From contig NZ_JADEXQ010000034.1 in the NCBI RefSeq assembly GCF_015207035.1, positions 1 to 54,751 of the forward strand: a DNA stretch of 54,751 nt, written 5' to 3'. Each line of letters begins with the position of its first letter. Position 1 is the first letter of the stretch. Positions 17,610 through 27,874 of the stretch are shown here, piece after piece. The notes under the pieces were generated by a model. That model did no database searches. It saw only the letters and a list, made by a program, of their open reading frames with translations, and had not been told where the DNA came from. Source of the stretch: Romeriopsis navalis LEGE 11480. GTDB lineage: Bacteria; Cyanobacteriota; Cyanobacteriia; Leptolyngbyales; Leptolyngbyaceae. The translations under genes were made by a program, and so were the position numbers.

Positions 17610-19191
17610 ATGAAACGAGATGTCGCTCACCTGTTTCAACTGACGATCAATAGATCGTTGGCGATCGTCAGCGTTGGCGTGGTCCTGACTCTGTTGCTGT
17701 TCCTGCCGTTGGGATGGAGCGCTTGGAGCGCCTATCGCACGTTTGATATGGTGATTGTGCATGATTTTCGCTTGCAGCATTTGGCTGGTTCAGTGATTCA
17801 TTTCGATGAAGTACTGACTATGTCTGCCCGGATGAATGCCGCCACGGGCGAATCGCGTTGGGAGAAACGCTACAACGATTGCAAAAATAAATTGGATGCA
17901 GCGATTAAAGACGCGGTAAAAATTGCCCCCAATAGTTATCAGTTTGACGGTGCGGCCCAAACCGATCGGGCAAACCAGAAACTAATGGCCATCGAGCAAG
18001 AATCCTTTGAGCTGGTGCGGAATGGGCAACGTAATGCGGCGGCTGACCTCTTGTTTAGTCCGGCCTATGAACGGCAGAAGGTGATTTATGCCCAGGGCAT
18101 CCAACGGGAACTCGATACACTGCAGTTCCGGATTCAGACGAATCTGCAGAATTTTGGTCAGCAACTCTGGCTGGCGAGTACGATCGCGGCACTGAGCCTA
18201 TTTACGCTGCTGCCGATTTGGTGGGTGGTCTTGCAGGTTTTGCGGCGATATTTGAAAGCCCTTTTGCAGCGATATCTGAAAGCCCAAACGCGATCGGAGC
18301 AGGCCTTGCATGCGGCGAAGACACAGTTGGAAACCGTATTAAACACCGTCCCGGCGAATATCTCATGGGTTGATGCCGATGGCGTTTTTATGGGCGTCAA
18401 TAATTGTTTAGCCGATAGCTTGAGTCTGACGCCGGGCGAGATCGTTGGGACAGCGGTGAACTCCCTTGATGGCAACTCGCAACTGGCCCAATTTTTGGAG
18501 GAGTTTCTCCTGAGTCCGAAGGAAGTGGAAGATCGCCGGATTGAAATCGAAATTAAGGGAGAGCCGCGCTGTTACCTGATTGGGGTGCAGAAGTACCAGC
18601 AAGGTAAAGCAGCGGTTTCCTTTGGGATTGATATTACTGACTGGCAACAGGCCACGGACTCGCTCAAAATTGCGGAAGAGAAGTATCGCAGTATCTTCGA
18701 AAATGCACTCAAAGGTATTTTCCAATCGGCTCCCGATGGTCGTTTTATCAGTGTTAATCCCGCCATGGCCAAAATTCATCGCTATGGTTCCCCCGATGAA
18801 ATGATGGAATGTGTGGACAATATCGCGAAGCAGATTTACGTTGACCACGATCGCCATAAGGACTTTGTCAAAGCGATTGAGGCGCAAGGAGCGGTGAAGG
18901 ATTTTGAATACCGTTCCTACTGCAAAGATGGCAGTATTATCTGGACGCAAATTGATGCGCGGGTGGTTCGGGATCAGCACAATCAGGTTTTGTACTACGA
19001 AGGGATTGTGCAAGATATCACCGATCGGATTTATCACGAAGCCCAGTTACGGTGCCAGTTAAAAAGAGTTGCAAATTGAGATTTACCAAGAACATCGTAA
19101 GGGAGAGTTTGTTAGCCTGACTAGCAGCAAATACTTCCAGGAGGTGAAGCAAGCAGTGTCTAGGATGACTCTTGATGATTTCTGGAGCTAA
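17610..19191 (+). pseudogene. Membrane PAS-PAS sensor protein, C-terminus lost by one-base frameshift
   Basis: The frame open from ATG 17610 (MKRDVAHLFQL) to TGA 19077-19079 encodes 489 residues. It has a transmembrane helix (about 14-36), an extracytoplasmic helical sensor segment, a second helix (about 190-212), then two PAS domains (about 245-350 and 360-475; the second has IFENALKGIFQSAPDGRF and YEGIVQDITDR). In the five-A run at 19061-19065 the frame appears to have gained one base. Dropping one A gives continuous coding to TAA 19189-19191, with KELQIEIYQEHRKGEF and a tail ending MTLDDFWS, a coiled-coil-plus-FW ending I recognise from intact cyanobacterial PAS proteins. The intact form would be about 526 residues, and no kinase or cyclase domain follows. 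It may be a sequencing error, slippage-tolerant or a true lesion. Upstream residues from 17469 belong to debris. Confidence 0.75.
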
Positions 19192-19270
19192 TGTCTAGGA
19201 TCTAACACATTTAGGGTTAGGCGCCGCTGCAAGATTGCTGAAAAATGATTGTAATGTTCATGGAGAATCG

Positions 19271-19471
19271 ATGAATTGTAATCAGGGTGAGACGCAATCT
19301 GGGTCTTCTTGGCAAATTGTGGGGATGGATGAAACGGATGTTTTATGTATGTTTTTAGGTAAGCGCTGGAAAATGCGATCGGCCAGTCGGCCGTTTGATG
19401 CATCATCCAGTCTGCCCGTTGAGACCCCAGCGGTATCAATGGGGCAAACTGACCCAGAGCAAGCATCCTGA
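19271..19471 (+). CDS. Small hypothetical protein (doubtful)
   Basis: A 66-codon frame (MNCNQGETQSGSSW ... QTDPEQAS) with GGAG about 7 nt before its ATG and a strong terminator 55 bp downstream. I do not recognise the sequence. It has no membrane helix, signal or clear domain, and its composition (Ser, Gly, Asp) is unremarkable. Start signal plus terminator are the only reasons to list it. It could equally be part of the debris after the frameshifted PAS gene. Confidence 0.25.
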   Translation: MNCNQGETQSGSSWQIVGMDETDVLCMFLGKRWKMRSASRPFDASSSLPVETPAVSMGQTDPEQAS

Positions 19472-19525
19472 AATTATTTCTGTACGGATTGCCCGGTGTA
19501 AGTGCAGTGTTGACTAAGGTTAGAT

Positions 19526-19563
19526 CACAAAGGGCCGCAGTTAGTTAGCTGCGGCCCTTTGTG
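19526..19563. terminator. Strong bidirectional hairpin terminator
   Basis: A perfect 15-bp inverted repeat, CACAAAGGGCCGCAG / CTGCGGCCCTTTGTG, with the 8-nt loop TTAGTTAG. The stem is GC-rich at its top and ends in AAA/TTT, so it can serve either strand. It lies between the + strand PAS/small ORF region and the convergent fabG. Confidence 0.85.
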
Positions 19564-19651
19564 AATGTCTGATAATGGTGCGAGGACTAAGTTAAACCGC
19601 CTTGTTCCTCATCCCCGGCTATCTGCATGACCAGCTATTCGGATGAATCGC

Positions 19652-20781
<1,130 letters not shown>

Positions 20782-22716
20782 ATGAGCAGAGATCGTGGAA
20801 CTCCTAATCGAACGCCTTCGCGCGGCGATGGCGTCAATCGTCGTTCCGGTGTGAGACGGTCTGAACACCGTTCTAGTCCACGTGCGGCGCGGACTGGGGT
20901 GATTGAACGGCCACGTCGAGCCCCCGATGGGCGTAGGCCGGTTGCCTCTAAAACCGTAAGCCTGCGGCGACGGGCATTTAATCTGATTACGGATTGGCGA
21001 TTTTTTACCCTGCTTGGTTTGTCTTTGACCGGTGGTTTGACGGCATTGTCGATCGCATTTATTTTCAAAATGCCAGCGGTGCCCAACTGTCCATCGGTGT
21101 TTTGGCCCTTGGCGTCGGCTTCATTGCGCCTGCATTGTGCCCAATTAGCCGCGAGTAAAGAGACGGTGCCCGATCTGCTTGAAGCGATCGACCTGCTCAA
21201 CACGCTCGGTAAGGATCATCCGCTTTACAAGGAATCCAGTCGCCTGATTGAAGATTGGTCGGCGCAGATTTTAGACTTAGCCGAGCAGGATTTTCAGGCT
21301 GGGAAGATTAAGAGTGCGATCGCCGGGGCGCGTCAGATTCCCCAGGATTCGGCGGCGGCGAAGCTGGTTGACGATCGTATTAAACGCTGGGAGAAGATTT
21401 GGTCGAAGGCTCAGAAGATCTATAACCAAGCCGGTGAAGTCCTGAAAAAAGCGAATCTGCAAGATGCCCAAGTCTTTGCAGCGCGGTTGTTATCGATCGA
21501 CAATGAATATTGGCAAACGACTAAATACGATCAGCTCAATAAGTTGATTCTCTCCACCCGGAAGGATATTACGCGGTTGGGCAAGGCTGAGCGGGCGCTG
21601 AAGCGATCGGTGGTGGACGATATTGTCGCTTCGTTGCAAGAAATCTCGGGGATTTTGAAGCAGAGTTTTGTACACAAAGATGCTCAGGTTTTGATTCCCA
21701 AGCTGGGCCGCCGGTTGATGGATTTGGCTGAGGCCGCTTTGGATCGCCGGGATTACAGTACGGCGTTAGATATTGCGAACCGGATTCCTGGCAACGTGAA
21801 TCTGGGTAAGGAAGTTGATGATTTTCGCTGGATTGCCCAGGCGCAGTCGAAAGCATGGGCCGGTGGAGGGTTGAATCTGGAAGATGCGATCGCCGATGCC
21901 GAAAAAATTAAGCCGGGTCGTCCGTCCTACGATAAAGCGCAGCGTCTAATTGGCCGGTGGCAAGTCGAAATTCGTGAACTGGCGCGGCTCGATCAAGCGA
22001 AGAAGTTGGCCCAAGCCGGTGATTTGCAAAATGCGATCGCCCAAGCTGCACAGCTAAGCCAGTCAAACCAGGCTGCCCAGGATTTTTTACGGGAAACGAC
22101 AGGGCAGGTTCAAGATAAGCAGGATCGGCCGATTCTGGATCAAGCCGAGCAGAGCGCAATCTACGGGGATGCGGCATCGCTTGAATCGGCGATTGCCCAA
22201 GCCAAGAAGATTGGGCCGGATCGTTCGCTATATCGTGAAGCCCGCAACCGCATCAAAATGTGGTCGGGGCAATTACAGGGATTGCGCGATCAAGCTGCTG
22301 CACAGCAAGCGGTGATTGCCGATACGAGTACAGCGGCGGATGTCCAACCCGTGGTGACGCCAGAATCCGTTGAGTTGCCGACGGAAGTGGCAGCGCCATC
22401 ACCCGAGGAAGCCGCGCTCCGGAATGAGCGGGCCACTTTGGAGCAGGCACGTAATATTGCCAGTGCGGGTACTCCAGATGCCTTGATGCAGGCGATCGGT
22501 ATGGTCCAGACAGTCCCGGATGCCAGTCCGGTACGCTCGAATGTCTTGGCGGCGATTGACCAATGGAGTCAGCAGATGGTGCAGTCAGCCCAATATCAGG
22601 CGGAGTTTGACGTGCCGGGAGCAATTGCGATCGTCCAGCGGGTACCGCCGGGGACAAGTGGTTATGCCGATGCCCAAGCATTTCTTGCACGATGGCGCAC
22701 TTCGATCGGGCAGTAG
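20782..22716 (+). CDS. Membrane-anchored helical-repeat protein of unknown function
   Basis: A 644-residue protein with three parts. The N-terminus is very basic and Arg/Ser/Pro-rich (about 1-75, cytosolic). A single transmembrane helix follows (about 80-100, FFTLLGLSLTGGLTALSIAF). After the conserved-looking MPAVPNCPSVFWPLASASLR comes a long helical region of about ten degenerate repeats, each with a pattern like A-x2-AK-x-I-xP-x-S-x2-Y-x-A-x2-LI-x2-W. These resemble the TPR-like regions of cyanobacterial proteins sometimes labelled chromosome-segregation ATPase, but there is no Walker motif. A scaffold or envelope role is plausible and unproven. Start chosen at ATG 20782; the frame is open from TTG 20773. 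Confidence 0.75.
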   Translation: MSRDRGTPNRTPSRGDGVNRRSGVRRSEHRSSPRAARTGVIERPRRAPDGRRPVASKTVSLRRRAFNLITDWRFFTLLGLSLTGGLTALSIAFIFKMPAVPNCPSVFWPLASASLRLHCAQLAASKETVPDLLEAIDLLNTLGKDHPLYKESSRLIEDWSAQILDLAEQDFQAGKIKSAIAGARQIPQDSAAAKLVDDRIKRWEKIWSKAQKIYNQAGEVLKKANLQDAQVFAARLLSIDNEYWQTTKYDQLNKLILSTRKDITRLGKAERALKRSVVDDIVASLQEISGILKQSFVHKDAQVLIPKLGRRLMDLAEAALDRRDYSTALDIANRIPGNVNLGKEVDDFRWIAQAQSKAWAGGGLNLEDAIADAEKIKPGRPSYDKAQRLIGRWQVEIRELARLDQAKKLAQAGDLQNAIAQAAQLSQSNQAAQDFLRETTGQVQDKQDRPILDQAEQSAIYGDAASLESAIAQAKKIGPDRSLYREARNRIKMWSGQLQGLRDQAAAQQAVIADTSTAADVQPVVTPESVELPTEVAAPSPEEAALRNERATLEQARNIASAGTPDALMQAIGMVQTVPDASPVRSNVLAAIDQWSQQMVQSAQYQAEFDVPGAIAIVQRVPPGTSGYADAQAFLARWRTSIGQ

Positions 22717-22857
22717 ATATAGTTGGCTCGAAGTTTAGGCGTTTTGCGGTGAAAACTGGCTTTGAGCTGCTGTGTCTGTTCGCTATGCTCACCTGAGCCG
22801 TGATTCATCAGGCTTGCTCCACTCGATTTTGCTGACGTGGGAGTGTATCACTCGCGG

Positions 22858-23268
22858 CTAGTTAAATTCCTGCGTATCTGAACTGGGCCAGTGGGGTGGA
22901 AATGATACCCAGTTGTGTTTTGTGCCGTTCCAAACCGTTGCCATTGGCTCGGGGAAGTCTGGATCGGCGAAACAGCCGACGGCAATGCCAATTTGATTTG
23001 GTTGAAATTCGGCCACCCAGTATACGGTTGAACCACAGCGAGGACAGAAAGTCTGGGTCACCGATCGCCCCGCTGCACTGCGGGTCGTAAATTCAGTACC
23101 GTTGCCGATTGGCTCAATCACCTGTTCCGCTTTGAAGTAAGCACCGACGCTAAAGACTGATCCGGTTCGTTTTTGGCACTTGGTACAGTTACAGGCCGCG
23201 GTCATTGTCGGATCGCCCTTGACTCGAATACTCAGATCGACACACATACATGAGGCAATTCTTTCCAT
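22858..23268 (-). CDS. GFA (glutathione-dependent formaldehyde-activating/CENP-V) family protein
   Basis: A 136-residue zinc protein of the GFA/Mss4-like fold. The three metal motifs are present: C-x-C in ASCMCVDL, C-x-C-x2-C in ACNCTKCQKRTGS, and C-x2-C in FCPRCGSTVYW. It ends WPSSDTQEFN. Despite the family name, a true S-hydroxymethylglutathione synthase role is doubtful for most members, so a zinc-binding protein of unknown substrate is the safer reading. The start at 23268 (MERIASCMCVDL) places the first Cys pair near the N-terminus as in the family; the frame is open to 23322. Confidence 0.85.
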   Translation of the reverse strand: MERIASCMCVDLSIRVKGDPTMTAACNCTKCQKRTGSVFSVGAYFKAEQVIEPIGNGTEFTTRSAAGRSVTQTFCPRCGSTVYWVAEFQPNQIGIAVGCFADPDFPEPMATVWNGTKHNWVSFPPHWPSSDTQEFN

Positions 23269-23566
23269 CTTGTTGTGGCTCCTGCTTGGAGCATTGTGTC
23301 GTACCCCTATCAGGATAAACAAGAATTGCTTCTGGTGGTGCTTGCTAACTGCTTTGTCAGAGTTTTGGAGAAGAGGTGATTTCTGCGAGTCGTCTGGAGG
23401 GGATTGTCTGGAGGCTGATTTTCAGCATTTGATTAATCATTGCTTAATAAATTATGTAAATGATGTTATTTATGTACTCAAAATCAATCTAGATTTATCC
23501 TCAATATAATAACCGAATGATTTGAGCGCTGTAATCGCTGTGTTTTGTCGCAAATTGCGCTGGTCT
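23269..23566. other. Intergenic region
   Basis: About 300 bp between two minus-strand genes. The only structure I see is a short direct repeat GTCTGGAGG at about 23391 and 23406, followed by an AT-rich stretch (23440-23520). No gene is evident. Confidence 0.4.
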
Positions 23567-24811
23567 TTATCGGCGATCGGACTGAACATTACTGTATGCC
23601 ATGACGCGATTCCGGCCACTAGATTTTGCCCGATAGAGATTTTCGTCGCTACGTTTCATCCAAGCCATCCAATCTTCCGTTGCTTTTAAGGTCGCAATGC
23701 CGATGCTGACTGTGACGCGGTGATTGGTGAGTAGTGGCCATTGGGCGATCGCCTCGCGAATCGCTTCTGCCACCAAGTAGCCATTCTCGGCATCACTACC
23801 GTAAAACAAGATGAGGAACTCCTCCCCGCCCAGCCGAAATACCTTATCAATCCGCCGCACGCGGGTGCTAACGAGTTGGCTAATGCCACATAGCACTTTA
23901 TCGCCTTGATCATGGCCAAAGGTGTCGTTGATGACTTTGAAGTTGTCAATGTCGAGGGTGGCCAGCGTCATCTCTGTGCCGGTGCGTTGGCTTTGGGCGA
24001 TCGCCTCTTCTAAGGTTGTTTGCAGTAAGATCCGGTTCATCAGACCGGTGAGTGGGTCGGTAATTACCTGTTGCCGCAGATGGGTTTGCTGGCGGTTGAT
24101 CACGCGGATAAAAATTGCCGAAATTGAGCTGACGAGCACGAGCGTTGCGACCATACGGCTGGCTAAGGCTGCTTCAAACAGATGCCAAGCGACTGGCAAG
24201 GTGGTGACTAAAAGGGCAATATTGGCATACCAAGCGTAACGCTCGGGCAGCATAAAATAAAAGGCGCAGACAGCGGGATAACACCAGAGAATGCCAATCA
24301 CCCCTTGGTTTTGCATCGAAATGACCGTGAAAAATAAGACGGCTGGGACTAATGCCAGCAGTGCAAACTTGGCGTAGTAGCGGCTATATTGTGTAATCGT
24401 CCAAGTATTAAACACAAAGATCCCAATAATCACTAATGCTCCAACGCCCAGGATGTAGCGACCACGCAGGAAGTTATTAATTGCGAAAGGCGTCATAATT
24501 ACCACGCTGACGATCGCCATTGCCAGTGCTGATTGGTGTAGGAAATCATCACTATGCTGTGAGGTCACTGCACCGGGCGCGAATGACCGTTTGAGCTGTG
24601 ATAGAACTTTGAACGGAACTGAAACTAGGAACTTAAGGTGACGACGATTGACCTTCACGGGAAAACGGTAATTCAAAAGATCGATGAAATTGAAGCCAGC
24701 ATATTTATTGGGTAAGTTTGGTTGATAAAACAACCACGGAAAACCTGAAAATATTGTTTGCAGTGTAACAACTTGGTGGAACGAAGCTACATCGACCGTC
24801 TTAAATCGCAA
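23567..24811 (-). CDS. Membrane-bound diguanylate cyclase (GGEEF)
   Basis: Synthesises cyclic di-GMP from two GTP. The N-terminal part (about 90-250) has five or six hydrophobic segments (MASE-like sensor, ligand unknown). The GGDEF domain follows (about 255-405) with TDPLTGLMNR, DIDNFKVINDTFGH, the active-site motif GGEEF in FRLGGEEFLIL, and an allosteric I-site RRID placed five residues before GGEEF. Activity and product inhibition are therefore both expected. The first 85 residues (MRFKTVDVASFHQ...) are unlike usual sensors, and a start farther in cannot be excluded. No EAL domain is present. Confidence 0.9.
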   Translation of the reverse strand: MRFKTVDVASFHQVVTLQTIFSGFPWLFYQPNLPNKYAGFNFIDLLNYRFPVKVNRRHLKFLVSVPFKVLSQLKRSFAPGAVTSQHSDDFLHQSALAMAIVSVVIMTPFAINNFLRGRYILGVGALVIIGIFVFNTWTITQYSRYYAKFALLALVPAVLFFTVISMQNQGVIGILWCYPAVCAFYFMLPERYAWYANIALLVTTLPVAWHLFEAALASRMVATLVLVSSISAIFIRVINRQQTHLRQQVITDPLTGLMNRILLQTTLEEAIAQSQRTGTEMTLATLDIDNFKVINDTFGHDQGDKVLCGISQLVSTRVRRIDKVFRLGGEEFLILFYGSDAENGYLVAEAIREAIAQWPLLTNHRVTVSIGIATLKATEDWMAWMKRSDENLYRAKSSGRNRVMAYSNVQSDRR

Positions 24812-24859
24812 ACAAGTGGCGGCGAATGAGTGGTGAATGATAAATGGTAAATGTGTGAT

Positions 24860-27238
24860 TTAATCGTCTGTCGACGGCAATTTCAGATGTTCATCGAGCC
24901 ATTGCACCATTTCCCAAAGGACGTGCCCGACGGATTCGCGGGCGCGGTAACCATGGCTTTCGGCTGGGAGGGAGACATAACGGACAGTGCCGCCTAAACC
25001 ACGCATCGCTTCATAGAGTCGTTCGGTTTGGATTGGAAAGGTGCCGGGATTGTTGTCTTCTGCCCCATGAATTAATAGCAGCGGTGATTGGATTTGGTCA
25101 GCAACGACAAAGGGCGATAGTTTGATATACGTTTCTGTGGCTTCCCAAAAACTGCGCTGTTCTCCCTGGAAACCAAACGGGGTAAGACTGCGATTGTATG
25201 CGCCACTGCGGGCAATCCCCGCCCGAAATAAGTCGCAATGAGCGAGTAGGTTAGTGGCGGTAAAGGCCCCGTAGGAATGACCGCCGATCGCCACCCGATC
25301 AGGATCGGCCACACCCCGATCGACTAAGTAACTCACAGCAGCTTCGGCGCTACTGACTAACTGTTCAATGTAGGTATCGTTTGGTTCGCGCTCGCCCTCC
25401 CCGATGATCGGCATTGTTGGGCCTGCAAGGACGGCATAGCCCTGGGTTAATAAAAATAAGATGGATGAGCCACTGGGTCGTGTAAAGGTGTATTCCGAGC
25501 GTGTGACTTGACTGGCGACTTGGCGATCTTTGAATTCTTCTGGATAGACCCAGAGAATCGTAGGCAGTTTGGTGGTTTGGCGCGTACCGTCCTCCGGCGG
25601 TAAATATAGGGTGGCACTCAGGGTGACACCATCGGCGCGATCGTAGCGCACCACCTCTTTCTGCACATCGGCATACCAAGCTAACTTATCGTCAAACTGC
25701 GTGACTGGTTTTGTGTGGCGACTTGTGCGATTGAGCTGGCAGTAATTGGGTGGTGTGGTTTGGGACTGTTGTCGGATGATTAATTCGGTTGCTTGGGCAT
25801 CGAGGACGCGGCTGATACGCGTATAGTTCTCCCCTTGGGCTTGCCATAGCCGTTCGGTTGCGCCGGTGGTTAAATCGTAGCGATCGAGGAACGGAAACAC
25901 CCCCGCGGGAGAAGCGCCACCGCCATTGAGATAAATGCTTTCGTTGGGTGTTGAATCCGCGAGTAATAACGTGCTCCAACCATAGGAACCAGGCACTGTT
26001 ACAGGATCACCAGGATCGGTATAAGCATCTTGGGCATCGCGTTCTTGCAATAGGCGGGGAGGTACTTGGGGATTGGACGGATCGATGCGCCAGGTGCGAA
26101 TTTTTCGACTGTCGTACCAGAACTCTTTGATTAAGGCGAGCGTCCGATGCCCCCAAGTAATCCCGCGAAATCGCAGTGTCGATTGCCAGAGCTGTTGTGG
26201 TGCGTCGGTAAATGGTGCGGCGAGGCTAAACACAGCGTCGCGATATTCCGCAGAGGTGCGGGGATCGCCCCCGTCGAGGGCTTCCACCCAAACTAATGTT
26301 GCCGGTGCGTCATGTCGCCAACTGAAATTCCGACGGCCTGGACGGACGGCGTCAAAGGCGACGGGAATATTATCGGCGAGGGGCAGGTCCGCAACTTCAT
26401 ACACGATTTCCCCGCGACGATTCAGTACTTCATAGCGGATGGGGAAGCGGCCTAGTGGTACTTGGTAAGAAAAGGGGCGATGATAAGTCGATCGCAGTAA
26501 CCATTGCCCATCGGCGGAAGGGACGACATTTCGAATTAAATCGGCATCGCCGATTGGCGTAATCGTTCCAGTGAGACTGATATGCACAACCTGACTGCAA
26601 AAGTAATAATCCAGTAAGGCTTCATCGTGAGGATTTTTGAGTAAGTTTGTGTAAGTTCGGGCCGGTGCGACACGCCCGGCGCTCGACTCAATCACGGGGC
26701 CTTGGGGCACCGGACTCTCCTCCGGCGGTGGCCCGATATCCTGCGGCCGTAACTGACAAATTAACCCCTCATCACCTGGTAACCAAGCATAGGCTCGACC
26801 GTTTGTGGCATTCACTGTTGCTTGAGTCAGCGGCCTTGCTTTTGCCTGCGCCACATCCAAAATCCATAACTCAATGCCGTCGGTTTGAGTCAGCGTAAAA
26901 GCGAGATAGCGACAGTCGCGTGACCAACTCAGGTTGCGAATGCGGGGTGTGGGCGGGAGTTCGATGATCATCGCGGTGGCTGCATCTAAGCGACGCAATG
27001 TCATTCCTTCGTAAGCGGCTTCGCGTCCCGGTCCCCAAGTGTTGGGATTAATCTCACCGCCCGCGATCGCCACAACGGGTTCCGCTAGCTGCGCGATCGG
27101 TGGCATGGAAGGTTTGTCCAGCTCGATAATCCATTGATTATCGGGAGAAATCGATACGGCTGGCAATTGTGGGGCATCCAGCATTGAAACGATCGGCTCT
27201 GGGGGATTCTGCCAGGTAGCTTGATTATGAGCGGACAT
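24860..27238 (-). CDS. S9 family prolyl oligopeptidase, chloroplast glutamyl endopeptidase-like
   Basis: A 792-residue serine peptidase with an N-terminal beta-propeller (about 1-520) and a C-terminal alpha/beta-hydrolase domain (about 530-790). The catalytic triad is clear: Ser in GGHSYGAF, Asp in IHGAEDNNP and His in PAESHGYRARE. The long propeller with LLYLPP-like entry (SATLYLPPEDG) and PTILWVYPEEFKDRQ is typical of the cyanobacterial/plastid group that includes plant CGEP, which cleaves after glutamate in stromal protein turnover. No signal peptide, so probably cytosolic. It lies in a run of minus-strand genes but 161 bp from the next one upstream. Confidence 0.9.
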   Translation of the reverse strand: MSAHNQATWQNPPEPIVSMLDAPQLPAVSISPDNQWIIELDKPSMPPIAQLAEPVVAIAGGEINPNTWGPGREAAYEGMTLRRLDAATAMIIELPPTPRIRNLSWSRDCRYLAFTLTQTDGIELWILDVAQAKARPLTQATVNATNGRAYAWLPGDEGLICQLRPQDIGPPPEESPVPQGPVIESSAGRVAPARTYTNLLKNPHDEALLDYYFCSQVVHISLTGTITPIGDADLIRNVVPSADGQWLLRSTYHRPFSYQVPLGRFPIRYEVLNRRGEIVYEVADLPLADNIPVAFDAVRPGRRNFSWRHDAPATLVWVEALDGGDPRTSAEYRDAVFSLAAPFTDAPQQLWQSTLRFRGITWGHRTLALIKEFWYDSRKIRTWRIDPSNPQVPPRLLQERDAQDAYTDPGDPVTVPGSYGWSTLLLADSTPNESIYLNGGGASPAGVFPFLDRYDLTTGATERLWQAQGENYTRISRVLDAQATELIIRQQSQTTPPNYCQLNRTSRHTKPVTQFDDKLAWYADVQKEVVRYDRADGVTLSATLYLPPEDGTRQTTKLPTILWVYPEEFKDRQVASQVTRSEYTFTRPSGSSILFLLTQGYAVLAGPTMPIIGEGEREPNDTYIEQLVSSAEAAVSYLVDRGVADPDRVAIGGHSYGAFTATNLLAHCDLFRAGIARSGAYNRSLTPFGFQGEQRSFWEATETYIKLSPFVVADQIQSPLLLIHGAEDNNPGTFPIQTERLYEAMRGLGGTVRYVSLPAESHGYRARESVGHVLWEMVQWLDEHLKLPSTDD

Positions 27239-27399
27239 AGGGAGTAAGCGTAGTTTTGCTGACCTACAATTTTGCGCAGGAGAAGCCCCAAATCTGCCTG
27301 TCTGACTTGTAATCTTTAGATTTGCTTGAGGATTGTTTGAGCTGTTGGTGGAATTGTAATAATCGGTAATTGGGTTTCTAATTTTTCAGTATGTCCTGA

Positions 27400-27756
27400 T
27401 CAGAACCAGTATTTATAGAGCAACATGCCCGGCATTGCACCCATAAGTAAGCCGATCGCCCATTCAATCCGCAGAAAAATGTCCGGCAGAATCAACGCGC
27501 GCACATAGATATATAACAGTAGACCCATCAGTGCGCCTGTTCCAATCATTGCCCAGACAATGGCAGACTTCCACCAACGACGTGGTTTGTAGAGTCCCCC
27601 ACCGATGATGAGGCCGATCGTGCTGATCATTAGCCAATGCGTGATCGGCAGATTCGTGGCGTTGGGCATTACCCGAAAAATCGCCAGTCCTGGAATTAAG
27701 GTGGCAAAGAATCCTAAAAGTAAGGCAAAGAGTTGACGAATCTCAGCGGTATCCAT
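27400..27756 (-). CDS. Small four-helix membrane protein, paralogue of the gene at 50960-51328
   Basis: 118 residues with four hydrophobic segments (about 8-30, 38-55, 65-88, 95-115). I do not recognise a named family. It is clearly related to the protein encoded at 50960-51328: both share LIPG/LPGM after the first helix, KPR-x-W in the middle loop, LLYIYVR/VLYVYLR, the block FLR-x-E-x-AIG, and a final G-A-(M/I)-P-G-M-(L/I)-L followed by a Trp-containing end. Two copies 23 kb apart suggest an ancient duplication. Function unknown. It follows the lipoxygenase gene by 118 bp on the same strand. Confidence 0.75.
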   Translation of the reverse strand: MDTAEIRQLFALLLGFFATLIPGLAIFRVMPNATNLPITHWLMISTIGLIIGGGLYKPRRWWKSAIVWAMIGTGALMGLLLYIYVRALILPDIFLRIEWAIGLLMGAMPGMLLYKYWF

Positions 27757-27874
27757 GATTTCTATTTAATTCAAAAAATATCCTGCGGCGGTATAACGCG
27801 CCACAGGCAAACTATTCCAACCTACTGCGGTCGGGGCGGAGCTTATGCAAAACCAAATTTTGGTGACTTTGGTA

